NCBI GenBank assembly: GCA_027064005.1
Contig: JAMOQM010000091.1
Location: 1 to 41,635, forward strand
Reading direction: 5' to 3'
Origin: Candidatus Cloacimonadota bacterium
GTDB lineage: Bacteria > Cloacimonadota > Cloacimonadia > Cloacimonadales > JAMOQM01
DNA length: 41,635 nt
Shown here: positions 1 to 7,759 of the stretch, piece by piece
Layout: every line of letters starts with the position of its first letter
Numbering within the stretch: position 1 is the first letter of the stretch
The notes under the pieces: model-generated
What the model saw: the letters and a program-made list of their open reading frames with translations, nothing else
The model's database searches: none
Told to the model about the DNA's origin: nothing
Program-made: the position numbers and the translations under genes

Positions 1-1312
1 CTCTTGTATCTTCTGAACAATAAAATTCATCACTTGATGAAGTATAGCTTGGTGTATTTTCATCAACAGCTATCATTAAATTTCCGTCAGAAGGATTGTA
101 GTTAAATGGAGTGCTTAATGTGATTTCTAACCATCCGTCTCCATTTTCTACAGCATCTAAACCAACACTGCCATTAAATACTTCAGTCATTCCATCAATT
201 GGAGTCCATACGGAATCAACTTCAGTCATAGCTGTGGTACCCATATAGATAACCCAATCATTTTCATCATCATCACTATTACTTGTCCAATGATAATTAT
301 AATAAATTTTAGAAATTCTTTGATCAGCATCAATCGTGCCAAAATCAGAAGCTAAGTAAATTGATTGTGAATAAGAATATCCGTAATAAGGTTCAATTGG
401 TAAATGCTTATTTGTTTCAGCACCGTTTCCAATCTGTACCAAATCGGCGGGCATTTGATATCCTTCACCGGTAAGAGGAATTTCGTGAGTAGTTCTGGTA
501 ATATTATCAACTATAGATAAGAATGCTGATTTCTCTCCGTCTGATAAAGGTGCAAAAGCTACACCGATAGTAGCAACTTCGTTAAGTCCCAAGTTAATAG
601 GATATGTATTAGTGTCTGTTAATACGAAGTCAGCTACATCATCACCTGTAATGGAGATGTTTGCATCAATAATTAAATTTCCGCCACTAGTATTGCTAAT
701 GGTAAATTCTTGCATATCAGAGCTTGAATTAACATTTACGGTTCCAAATCCAACTGAATCCGGTTCAATTGCAAATACCGGATTAGCAGGAGCCTCATCA
801 ATTGTAACTGCATCAAGATAAGTATTTTTCATTCCCCAATCACTGAGTGCTGTAAATTTTACATCGGTAACATCAGTGGTTAACGGAAGAATTACATTAG
901 CCCAATCTGTAGTACCGAAAACAGGTATTACTAATACATCTGTCCAATCGGTACCGTTTGTTGTGGTTGCGATAGTTAAAGTAGCAGGATTTGATTCAGA
1001 ATCACCATTCCACCAATAAAATGAAAGAACAGGTGAACTCATAGCCGTAAGATCTAACGAAGGGGTAATAATTGAGCCGGTTGTTCCGGAGCTGTAACTA
1101 TAATTATTAAACATTGCGGCATTTGTGCCTTCATAAGATGCACCAGGACCATAAGATGTCCCGTCGTTTTGTACCCAGGAACCGGAACCGTCAGCAGGAT
1201 CCAATGTCCAACCGGTTGGTGGCCATGTTTCGAATCCTTCCGATAATATCGGGTCTGCGAATAGAGTTAAAGTAGCGAATAGGACGAACAATAAGATGAT
1301 TGTCTTTTTCAT
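1..1312 (-). CDS. Secreted modular protein with choice-of-anchor J and D type domains, 3' end outside window
   Basis: An open frame runs from ATG at 1312 to the window edge (437 codons, no stop). It starts with a clear Sec signal peptide (MKKTIILLFVLFATLTLFA, then DPILSEGFE). Residues about 20-170 look like a choice-of-anchor J / cleaved-adhesin type beta-sandwich (GFETWPPTGW start, a conserved FYWWNGD core and a DAVTIDE end). Residues about 175-285 look like an ASH/choice-of-anchor D domain (F.I.P.SVGFGTVNV start, then PLTGEGY). A third acidic beta-rich module with WVIYMGTT follows and is cut off. An AGGAGA ribosome site lies six bases before the ATG. Such proteins are common in FCB bacteria and often carry a C-terminal type IX sorting signal, but that end is not visible here. 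A surface or extracellular adhesin or enzyme is likely; the substrate is unknown. Confidence 0.85.
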   Translation of the reverse strand, partial: MKKTIILLFVLFATLTLFADPILSEGFETWPPTGWTLDPADGSGSWVQNDGTSYGPGASYEGTNAAMFNNYSYSSGTTGSIITPSLDLTAMSSPVLSFYWWNGDSESNPATLTIATTTNGTDWTDVLVIPVFGTTDWANVILPLTTDVTDVKFTALSDWGMKNTYLDAVTIDEAPANPVFAIEPDSVGFGTVNVNSSSDMQEFTISNTSGGNLIIDANISITGDDVADFVLTDTNTYPINLGLNEVATIGVAFAPLSDGEKSAFLSIVDNITRTTHEIPLTGEGYQMPADLVQIGNGAETNKHLPIEPYYGYSYSQSIYLASDFGTIDADQRISKIYYNYHWTSNSDDDENDWVIYMGTTAMTEVDSVWTPIDGMTEVFNGSVGLDAVENGDGWLEITLSTPFNYNPSDGNLMIAVDENTPSYTSSSDEFYCSEDTR

Positions 1313-1334
1313 AATTCTCTCCTTATTTTTTTTT

Positions 1335-1351
1335 CATACAAAATTCGTATG
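1335..1351. promoter_or_regulatory. Imperfect 17-bp palindrome upstream of the secreted-protein gene
   Basis: CATAC-n-AA-n-TT-n-GTATG lies between a TTGACA -35 candidate (1384-1389, minus) and the ribosome site of the gene starting at 1312. Its symmetry and position suit an operator. The regulator is unknown, and it could also be a small leader hairpin. Confidence 0.3.
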
Positions 1352-1383
1352 TTTTTATGAGAAAACTTTTCATCATCAATGTT

Positions 1384-1389
1384 GTCAAC
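1384..1389 (-). promoter_or_regulatory. Candidate -35 element TTGACA for the secreted-protein gene
   Basis: A perfect TTGACA reads on the minus strand 72 bases before the ATG at 1312. No good TATAAT follows at the usual distance; the best match at 18 bases is TTTTCT. The call rests on the -35 hexamer and on the same arrangement recurring before other genes in this window. Confidence 0.35.
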
Positions 1390-1586
1390 TATTTTTTGAA
1401 GTTTTTTTGGATTCCATCTAAATTTTTCCAAATAGTGCCTACGAAATCGTTCACACACTTTTCTAATGAAATTATTCTAAATGACTTTGAACAATTTATC
1501 CCCTTTATTATAAATCTCTTAACTTATTTGTTTTAGAGAATTTAGAGGGAAATGCGTAATTTGAAAATGAAAATGACAGCTACCTA

Positions 1587-1760
1587 ATGTAGCCAACGTG
1601 ATAGCTTTATAAAAAAACGGAATGGATCAACATTTTCCGGTAAAATCTCATCAGGAATATATTTTGTAAGATTAAAAACAAATAAAATTATCCAAACGCG
1701 AAGAATTTTATTAATGAAATAAACGCTTTCTAACCGGCACAATTTAATTTGTGGCAGTTC
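1587..1760 (-). pseudogene. Possible gene remnant in the 1313-2023 intergenic region
   Basis: This 711-base gap holds no complete gene. On the minus strand 58 codons are open between two TAG stops (1761-1763 and 1584-1586), with no convincing start or ribosome site. The peptide is protein-like (YFINKILRVW, then IPDEILPENVDPFRFF and LSRWLH) and could be the tail of a decayed gene, perhaps a transposase, but I cannot assign a family. A perfect hairpin, GCTAC-ctaat-GTAGC (1579-1593), covers the stop codon at its 3' end. Another stem with one bulged base lies at 1800-1819. The rest of the gap holds the two divergent promoters. Confidence 0.22.
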
Positions 1761-1968
1761 CTAAATATGTAAATCTCTAACTATTTCAGATTGAAAATGG
1801 TAGGCAAATATTTTGCTACACTTTGTGAAATTTTCTTATTCATTAACAGTTAATTTATGTTTTCTCTCAAAATCTTACATATATTTTTTTACCTTTGGTA
1901 GGAATTTAAAAAATAATTGACTCTCTTTTGATAAATTTCAGTGAAATGCCAACAAATTTGTAAAAATC

Positions 1969-1997
1969 TTGACACTACTTTAAGTAATAACTATTTG
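1969..1997 (+). promoter_or_regulatory. Candidate promoter of the epimerase-prenyltransferase operon
   Basis: TTGACA (1969-1974), 17 bases, then TATTTG (1992-1997), 27 bases before the TTG start at 2024. The -35 is perfect; the -10 matches the sigma-70 consensus at only three positions. Confidence 0.45.
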
Positions 1998-2023
1998 GAA
2001 ATCAAAAATTAAAGGATATAAAT

Positions 2024-3082
2024 TTGAAAATTACAACGATAATTGGAGCCAGACCTCAATTTATAAAAGCCGGTGTTGTCTCGCGTGAAATTAAAAAACA
2101 CGAAGATATTACAGAAATTATTATTCACACCGGACAACATTATGATTACAATATGTCCGATATATTTTTCAAAGAATTGGAAATACCTTTTCCTGATTAT
2201 TCTTTAAATGTCGGCTCCGGTTCTCACGGAGTTCAAACAGCAAAAATGTTGGCAAAAATTGAAGAGGTATTAATCAAAGAAAAACCTGATTGGGTATTAG
2301 TTTATGGAGACACAAATTCAACTCTTGCCGGTTCGTTGGCAGCAGTAAAACTTCATCAAAAAGTGGCACATGTTGAAGCCGGACTTCGTAGCTTCAACAG
2401 ATTAATGCCGGAAGAAATAAATCGAATCTTAACTGATAGAATTTCTGACGTTTTGTTTGCCCCAACTCAAAATGCTGTTGCAGAATTATCAAAAGAAGGC
2501 TTGTCGGAAAATACTTTATTTGTTGGCGATGTCATGTATGATTCAGTTCTTTTTTATCAAAAAAAGATTAAACAAAATTTCTCAGCTTATAAAATTCCTA
2601 ATATTCCTCAAGATTACTATTTGGCAACAATTCATCGTGCCGAAAACACAGATTTCCCCAACCGACTTCAATCCATTTTAGATGCTTTCGGTGAATTAGA
2701 TAAACCTGTAATCCTTCCTCTGCATCCGAGAACAAAAAATATCATTATGAATTTCAAAGTACCAAAAAATGCGGTGATAATCGAACCGGTCAGTTATTTG
2801 CAAATGCTTGCTTTGGTTATCAATTCAGCGAAAGTTTTAACGGATTCAGGCGGATTACAAAAAGAAGCTTATTTTTTAAATAAATATTGCGTTACAATGA
2901 GAGACGAAACAGAGTGGATTGAAACCCTTGAAAATGATTGGAATATTATCGTTGGAGCTGATAAAGATAAAATTATTAATGCAACAATGAAAAAGAATTC
3001 GAATTCAGATCGGATTGATGCTTTTGGTAACGGTAATTCGGCCGGTAAAATTATTAAATTTCTAACTGAGAGGTATAGATGA
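2024..3082 (+). CDS. Non-hydrolysing UDP-N-acetylglucosamine 2-epimerase family protein, WbpI-like
   Basis: A 352-residue cytosolic enzyme of the WecB/WbpI fold. Visible family motifs are GARPQFIKA (residues 8-16), HTGQHYDYNMSD (35-46), YGDTNST (94-100), HVEAGLRSF (116-124), MPEEINRILTD (128-138), the TIHRAEN segment near 200 and DSGGLQKEA near the C-terminus. The family converts a UDP-2-acetamido sugar from gluco to manno configuration. The GARPQFIK opening and SDIFFKELEIPFPDY resemble WbpI (UDP-2,3-diacetamido-glucuronate 2-epimerase) more than E. coli WecB, and the next gene is a WbpB/WlbA homologue, so I favour that substrate; plain UDP-GlcNAc is the alternative. The start is TTG with AAAGGA seven bases upstream. 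The stop overlaps the next start by four bases (ATGA), so the two are translationally coupled. Confidence 0.9.
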   Translation: MKITTIIGARPQFIKAGVVSREIKKHEDITEIIIHTGQHYDYNMSDIFFKELEIPFPDYSLNVGSGSHGVQTAKMLAKIEEVLIKEKPDWVLVYGDTNSTLAGSLAAVKLHQKVAHVEAGLRSFNRLMPEEINRILTDRISDVLFAPTQNAVAELSKEGLSENTLFVGDVMYDSVLFYQKKIKQNFSAYKIPNIPQDYYLATIHRAENTDFPNRLQSILDAFGELDKPVILPLHPRTKNIIMNFKVPKNAVIIEPVSYLQMLALVINSAKVLTDSGGLQKEAYFLNKYCVTMRDETEWIETLENDWNIIVGADKDKIINATMKKNSNSDRIDAFGNGNSAGKIIKFLTERYR

Positions 3083-4107
3083 AAAAATTAAAATTCGGTT
3101 TGGTTGGTTGTGGAAGAATTTCTTCTAAACATTTTGAATCAATTAAACTTATTGATGAAGCTGAAATGGTGGCGTGTGCCGATATAATTTTGGACCGAGC
3201 AAAAACTGCTGCTGAGAAATATGGAGTTAAAGAATATTTTCAAGATTATCATGAAATGTTTGAAAAAGTAGATTTAGACGTTGTAATTATCGCAACACCG
3301 AGCGGAATACATCCTGAAGTTGGAATTGCTGCCGCAAATAAAAAAATTAATGTAGTTTCTGAAAAACCAATGGCTACAAACTTAGAAGATGCCGATAAAT
3401 TAATTAAAGCTTGTGATGAAAATAAAGTTCACCTTTTTGTTGTAAAACAAAATCGCCTAAATACAACTATGCAACTCCTCAAAAGAGCAATTGACAAAAA
3501 AAGATTCGGAAAAATTTATTTCGTCCAATCAAATGTATTTTGGCAACGTCCACAATCCTATTATGATTTAGCTAAATGGCGCGGAACTTGGGAATTTGAC
3601 GGTGGTGCTTTTATGAACCAAGCCAGTCATTATGTTGATGCAATTCATTGGATTGTTGGTCCGGTTGATAGCGTAATGGCTGAAACAGCAACCATGGCCA
3701 GAAATATAGAAACTGAAGATACGGGATGTGCTGTTCTTAAATTTAGAAACGGTACTATCGGAAATATCAACGTTTCAATGCTTACTTATCCTAAAAATTA
3801 TGAAGGATCAATAACCGTTATTGGTGAAAAAGGTACTGTAAAAATCGGCGGAGTTGCTGTAAATCACATTGAAAAATGGGAATTTGAAGATTATGATGAT
3901 GACGACAAATCTATCATCGAAAGTAATTACAATCCTCCAAATATTTACGGATTAGGGCATCTTCCCTATCTCAAAAATGTTGTGAATTCAATATTGAACG
4001 GTGAAGAACCATTAACGGATGGTCGCGAAGGAAGAAAATCTTTAGAAATTATTTACGCAATTTATTTATCTGCAAAACACGGCAAGAAAATCGCCATTCC
4101 ATTATAA
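3079..4107 (+). CDS. Gfo/Idh/MocA family oxidoreductase, WlbA/WbpB-like UDP-GlcNAc-uronate 3-dehydrogenase
   Basis: 342 residues. The N-terminal Rossmann fold opens with FGLVGCGRISSKH (6-18); the catalytic EKP triad is at residues 95-97 with Lys96. The second domain carries KQNRLN (123-128), FWQRPQSYYDLAKWRGTW (154-171) and NQASHYVDAIHW (180-191), a pattern I recognise from WlbA/WbpB, followed by GSITVIGEKGTVKIGG. Those enzymes oxidise C3 of UDP-N-acetylglucosaminuronate with NAD, the first step toward 2,3-diacetamido-uronic acids for O-antigen or S-layer glycans. The partner aminotransferase (WbpE type) and acetyltransferase (WbpD type) are not in the window. It is second in the operon, 15 bases before the prenyl synthase gene. 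The exact substrate is inferred. Confidence 0.88.
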   Translation: MKKLKFGLVGCGRISSKHFESIKLIDEAEMVACADIILDRAKTAAEKYGVKEYFQDYHEMFEKVDLDVVIIATPSGIHPEVGIAAANKKINVVSEKPMATNLEDADKLIKACDENKVHLFVVKQNRLNTTMQLLKRAIDKKRFGKIYFVQSNVFWQRPQSYYDLAKWRGTWEFDGGAFMNQASHYVDAIHWIVGPVDSVMAETATMARNIETEDTGCAVLKFRNGTIGNINVSMLTYPKNYEGSITVIGEKGTVKIGGVAVNHIEKWEFEDYDDDDKSIIESNYNPPNIYGLGHLPYLKNVVNSILNGEEPLTDGREGRKSLEIIYAIYLSAKHGKKIAIPL

Positions 4108-4122
4108 AAAAGAGAGGTTATA

Positions 4123-5010
4123 TTGTTTGAACAAGAGTATTATGAAGTAAGAAAAAAGATGTTGGAAAAAGCTTTAGACAGATATTTAACTCCTAAAAAT
4201 GTATATCCGAATGAGTTGCATGAAGCGATGAGATACAGCATTTTTTCTGAAGGAAAAAGATTAAGACCTTTTTTGATGTTCGCAGCTTTTGAAATGCTTA
4301 AAGGCAAAAAAAGCGTTAAAAGTTTAAAAAATATCGTCCCGGCAGCGTGTGCAATTGAAATGGTACACACCGCATCATTAATTCATGATGATTTGCCGAG
4401 CATTGATAATTCAGATGAGAGAAGAGGTAAGAAAAGTTGCCACGTTAAATTTGGAGTTCCAACTGCTTTATTAGCCGGAGACGCACTGTTGACAAAAGCT
4501 TTTGAAGTTTTAACAGATGTTTTACCAAAATTTAAAGCAATTGAATGTATTACTGCCTTTACAAATTCCGTTTCAACTCGTGGAATGATTGCCGGTCAAA
4601 CTGTTGACATAACTTCTACAAATAAAAGAATAAATGTTAATATCTTAAAATATATCCATTTGAAAAAAACCGGTGCTTTGCTGCAATTAGCTATGGATAT
4701 CGCTTGTATAATGTCAAATGCTGATGAAAATGTTCGAGCAACATTAGGAAATTTTGCCTTAAATGTTGGACTGGCTTACCAAATAATTGACGACATCCTC
4801 GATGAAATCGGTGGTTTTGAAGACCTTGGTAAAGAACCGGGTCAAGATTTAAAAAACAAAAAAGCTACTTATCCAGGATTGATCGGATTGGAAAAATCTA
4901 AAAAAGAAGCTGAAAAATTATTAAATTCGGCATTTAAAATGATTAAGGGATTTCCTAACAATGATGTTCTCTTAGAATTCGTACAAACTATTAAGGATAG
5001 ATTACCATAA
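4123..5010 (+). CDS. Polyprenyl diphosphate synthase, probably geranylgeranyl diphosphate synthase
   Basis: A 295-residue trans-prenyltransferase of the IspA/CrtE family, cytosolic and all-helical. GKRLRPF (44-50) binds isopentenyl diphosphate. The first aspartate-rich motif is DDLPSID (89-95) with the two-residue insertion of bacterial enzymes, followed by RRG (100-102). The second is QIIDDILDE (220-228). The residue five before the first Asp is Ala84. In this family a small residue there usually allows a C20 product, whereas farnesyl synthases carry a bulky aromatic residue, so geranylgeranyl diphosphate is likelier than farnesyl. It starts with TTG after AGAGAGG. It lies one base from the UbiA gene, so its product is the probable prenyl donor for that enzyme. 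Chain length is an inference. Confidence 0.88.
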   Translation: MFEQEYYEVRKKMLEKALDRYLTPKNVYPNELHEAMRYSIFSEGKRLRPFLMFAAFEMLKGKKSVKSLKNIVPAACAIEMVHTASLIHDDLPSIDNSDERRGKKSCHVKFGVPTALLAGDALLTKAFEVLTDVLPKFKAIECITAFTNSVSTRGMIAGQTVDITSTNKRINVNILKYIHLKKTGALLQLAMDIACIMSNADENVRATLGNFALNVGLAYQIIDDILDEIGGFEDLGKEPGQDLKNKKATYPGLIGLEKSKKEAEKLLNSAFKMIKGFPNNDVLLEFVQTIKDRLP

Positions 5011-5011
5011 A

Positions 5012-5842
5012 TTGAAAGCTTATTTTGAAATAATTAGACCTTTTAATACAATATTTGTAGCACTGACAATTTTGTTCGGTGCTTTTTTTCATTCACATAA
5101 TTATTCAATATATGCGATTATTTTTGCTATTTTTTCAGCTGGTTTCATATCGGCAGCCGGATATGTAATTAATGATTTTTATGATTTGCAAATTGATAAG
5201 ATTAATCGACCTGACAGAGTTTTACCATCAAATAGAATGCGACCGAAGGTTGCTTTTTGGTATGCAATAATTTTGTTATTTTTGGGAATTATCTTCGGTT
5301 TTCTTACCCAAAAATCAGGTTGTATATTTCTCGCATTATTGAATTCATTTTTGATGTTTTATTATGCAAAATCTTTAAAAAAGAAATTTTTATTTGGGAA
5401 TTTAGTTGTTGCTTACGCAGCAGGTTCAGCTTTTATTTTTGGAGCTATATCTAATTCTAATTTAAAAAATGTTTTTGTTGTTTCTATTGTTGCTTTTTTA
5501 TATACTTTAGTTAGAGAAATCGTTAAAGATATGGAAGATGTTGAAGGCGACATAAAAGAGAATTCTTCAACTTTACCAATTATTTTAGGGAAAAAAGTAG
5601 CAGCATATTTAACGATAATTCCGATCTTAATGATATTTTTTTTCCTAAATTATAAGTTTATTTTTCATGGACTTAATATTTATAAAATTGTCATAAATCC
5701 ATTTAATTATATTGTAACGTTACCACTTTTAATCCTATTTTTTTTATATTCCAATAATTTAAAAGCAAAATTTCTTCATAAGATTTCTTTGATCATGAAA
5801 TTGGATATGTTACTATACCTTGTCGGAGTTTGGTTTATTTAG
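5012..5842 (+). CDS. UbiA-family prenyltransferase, digeranylgeranylglyceryl phosphate synthase-like
   Basis: 276 residues with about eight membrane helices. Both UbiA aspartate motifs are present: NDFYDLQID (54-62) and KDMEDVEGD (172-180). The flanks KINRPDRVLPSNR (63-75) and REIVKDMEDVEGD (168-180) match archaeal (S)-2,3-di-O-geranylgeranylglyceryl phosphate synthase much better than MenA, UbiA or heme O synthase as I know them. That enzyme adds the second geranylgeranyl ether chain to glycerol phosphate. The enzyme for the first chain (GGGP synthase) is not in the window. FCB bacteria, including Cloacimonadota, are known to carry archaeal-type GGGPS/DGGGPS genes. The start is TTG, one base after the prenyl synthase stop, with AAGGAT upstream. 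Alternative: a prenyltransferase of quinone or chlorophyll-like metabolism. Confidence 0.8.
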   Translation: MKAYFEIIRPFNTIFVALTILFGAFFHSHNYSIYAIIFAIFSAGFISAAGYVINDFYDLQIDKINRPDRVLPSNRMRPKVAFWYAIILLFLGIIFGFLTQKSGCIFLALLNSFLMFYYAKSLKKKFLFGNLVVAYAAGSAFIFGAISNSNLKNVFVVSIVAFLYTLVREIVKDMEDVEGDIKENSSTLPIILGKKVAAYLTIIPILMIFFFLNYKFIFHGLNIYKIVINPFNYIVTLPLLILFFLYSNNLKAKFLHKISLIMKLDMLLYLVGVWFI

Positions 5843-5853
5843 ATTTTAAGAAT

Positions 5854-5893
5854 AGAAAAGCACCATTTGTAATTTCAAAATAGTGCTTTTTCT
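5854..5893. terminator. Hairpin terminator after the UbiA gene
   Basis: GAAAAGCAC pairs with GTGCTTTTTC, extended by ATTT/AAAT across one mismatch around a short loop. The T-run on either strand lets it serve the plus operon and possibly the minus-strand pseudogene. It begins 12 bases after the UbiA stop. Confidence 0.7.
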
Positions 5894-5900
5894 AAAAAGT

Positions 5901-6190
5901 TTACTTCAGATAAATTCCACAACCAATAAATGTTTTAGAATCAATTTTTCGAAGATATGTTAATTTTTTCTCAATCTTAAAATTCTCGTAATTTTTCCAA
6001 GCATATTCTTGCCAGGCAATATCAGTAGTTTTCATTGCTTCGATAAATTTTTTGATAAAATAAACACCATATTAATCCTTAAGATTTATCTGATTTTGAC
6101 CAATTTTTTTACACCAAATTTTGGTACGTATCATAACCGCCGAAATTATTTTTTTTTGAAGTAGATGAGAAGTATTCGATTTATATTTGT
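5901..6190 (-). pseudogene. Remnant of a Cache-domain sensor gene, with an in-frame stop
   Basis: The 5843-6240 gap holds no intact gene, but the minus strand reads as the C-terminal part of a Cache sensor domain. In one frame, ending at TAA 5901-5903, the peptide contains YGVYFIKKFIEA, WQEYAWKN, KKLTYLRKI and FIGCGIYLK. This is the order and wording of the end of single-Cache domains (G.YFIK.F, W.nY.W.N, KLTY, FIGSGIYL). The same frame upstream gives GQNQINLKD, then a TAA (6072-6074), exactly where the LKD-x-x-G step of the domain should continue. Upstream of about 6120 the likeness shifts frame and fades, so the 5' border is approximate. The original gene may have been a chemoreceptor or histidine kinase. 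Confidence 0.55.
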
Positions 6191-6202
6191 TATTTTTAAA
6201 TG

Positions 6203-6232
6203 AAAAAAGAGAAAGAGTGTTAGCTCTTTCTC
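6203..6232 (-). terminator. Terminator of the liv operon
   Basis: GAGAAAGAG (6209-6217) and CTCTTTCTC (6224-6232) form a perfect 9-bp stem with a six-base loop. On the minus strand it is followed by a run of T. It lies 8 bases after the livF stop. Confidence 0.8.
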
Positions 6233-6240
6233 AAATAACA

Positions 6241-6978
6241 TTATATTAGTTGATTTTGTTTCTTTTTTCCTAAATATGCTTCTTGGATTTTTTTAGATTT
6301 CAATAATTCTTCGGAATTACCGTATTCCACAATATTACCTACTTCTAACACATATCCTCTATCTGAAAGTCGCAAAGCAGCTCGAGCATTTTGCTCTACA
6401 ATAAGAACTGTTACTCCCTGCTTACTAATTTCTTTGATAGCTTTGAAAATTAATTTAACTAAAATTGGGGCTAATCCCAAACTTGGTTCATCCAACAATA
6501 GCATTTCCGGATTACACATTAACGATCTTCCGATTGCCAGCATTTGTTGTTCACCACCGGAAAGTGTTCCGGCTAATTGATTTTTCCTTTCTTTTAAGCG
6601 TGGGAAAAGTTCATAAACCCATTCCATTCGGGCATAATCAATTTTCTTTAAAGAATAAGCTCCCAGTTTAAGATTATTTTCGACTGTGATTGTTCCAAAA
6701 ACAAGTCTTCCTTCCGGCGATTGACTTATCCCAAGCGGAACAATTTTATGAGCAGGAATTTTAGTTAATTCATGCCCCCGATAATTTATTTCACCGGATT
6801 GAGCTTTAATCAAACCACTAATTGTTCTTAACGTAGTTGTTTTACCGGCACCATTAGATCCTATAATTGCAACAATTTCCGAAGGATATACTTTTAAGGA
6901 AATTCCTTTTAACGCTGAGATATGACCGTAGGAAACTTTTAGATCCTTTATCTCGAGAAGAACATCTTTAGTTTTCAT
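6241..6978 (-). CDS. livF: Branched-chain amino acid ABC transporter ATP-binding protein LivF
   Basis: 245 residues from the preferred ATG at 6978 (MKTKDVLLEIKDLKVSYG). AAGGAG lies six bases upstream of this codon, whereas starts further upstream (to 7002) have no ribosome site and a longer overlap with livG. Walker A is GSNGAGKT, the signature is LSGGEQQ, Walker B is MLLLDEPSLGLAP, and the switch His of the canonical IVEH is replaced (VLIVEQNARAA), as is usual for LivF. It pairs with LivG to power uptake of leucine, isoleucine, valine or related substrates through LivHM. It overlaps livG by 11 bases and is last in the operon, just before a terminator. Confidence 0.93.
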   Translation of the reverse strand: MKTKDVLLEIKDLKVSYGHISALKGISLKVYPSEIVAIIGSNGAGKTTTLRTISGLIKAQSGEINYRGHELTKIPAHKIVPLGISQSPEGRLVFGTITVENNLKLGAYSLKKIDYARMEWVYELFPRLKERKNQLAGTLSGGEQQMLAIGRSLMCNPEMLLLDEPSLGLAPILVKLIFKAIKEISKQGVTVLIVEQNARAALRLSDRGYVLEVGNIVEYGNSEELLKSKKIQEAYLGKKKQNQLI

Positions 6979-7759
6979 CTTCATCTCCTTCATCATCTGC
7001 ATCTTCCTTTCCTAAATAAGCTTCAATAACAGCCGGGTCATTTTGGACAATTTCAGGAGTTCCTTCACATATTTTTTCCCCAAAATTAACTACCGTTATA
7101 TAATCGGTCACATTCATTACAAGATTCATATCATGCTCAATTAAAAGAATTGTGAATCCCATATCTCTTAATTTAAAGATCAAATTCGTTAAATCTAAGG
7201 TCTCGTGACCATTTAATCCAGCAGCCGGTTCATCAAGCACAATCAATTCCGGTTCAGTTGCTAAAGCTCTGGCAATTTCGACTCTTCTTTGATGACCGTA
7301 GGGAAGATTCTTAGTCAATTCAGTAGCATAATCTTGAAGATTCATTAATTCCATGATTTCTTTAACTTTCAACCAATTTTTCTTTTCGTCTCTTTTTGAA
7401 AAAGGTGTATGAATTAAACCATGATACCAATGTTGTTTACTTATTTGATTTCTTCCGGACATAATATTTTCTGCCACACACATATCGCTAAAAAGTCGAA
7501 TAGTTTGAAAAGTCCTCACTATCCCCAAATTAGCTATTTTGTCAGGAGGATAATTTGTTATATCTTTTCCTTTCCAAATAACTGTTCCTTCCTCCGGTTT
7601 ATAAATGCCGGTAAGACAATTAAAAACGGTAGTTTTCCCAGCACCGTTTGGACCGATAATTCCATAAATTTGACCTTTTTTTACTGAAAAACTTAAATGG
7701 TCAACAGCTACTAATCCGCCAAATATTTTTGTTAGATTTTCTATTTTTAATAATTCCAT
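6968..7759 (-). CDS. livG: Branched-chain amino acid ABC transporter ATP-binding protein LivG
   Basis: 263 residues. Walker A GPNGAGKT, LivG-type signature region LPYGHQRRVEIARAL, Walker B LIVLDEPAAGLN, then LLIEHDMN with the switch His. The conserved NVARTFQ-like segment reads GIVRTFQTIRLF. The C-terminal tail after LGKEDAD is unusually acidic (DDEGDEDEN) and may be lineage-specific. The start is coupled to livM through TAATG, with AAGGAT six bases upstream. It forms the ATPase heterodimer with LivF on the cytoplasmic face of the transporter. Confidence 0.93.
   Translation of the reverse strand: MELLKIENLTKIFGGLVAVDHLSFSVKKGQIYGIIGPNGAGKTTVFNCLTGIYKPEEGTVIWKGKDITNYPPDKIANLGIVRTFQTIRLFSDMCVAENIMSGRNQISKQHWYHGLIHTPFSKRDEKKNWLKVKEIMELMNLQDYATELTKNLPYGHQRRVEIARALATEPELIVLDEPAAGLNGHETLDLTNLIFKLRDMGFTILLIEHDMNLVMNVTDYITVVNFGEKICEGTPEIVQNDPAVIEAYLGKEDADDEGDEDEN

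Noticed and set aside
5901-6035. Short intact gene starting at ATG 6035
   Set aside because: The 44-codon frame aligns with the end of a Cache domain and lacks a ribosome site, so a pseudogene tail explains it better.
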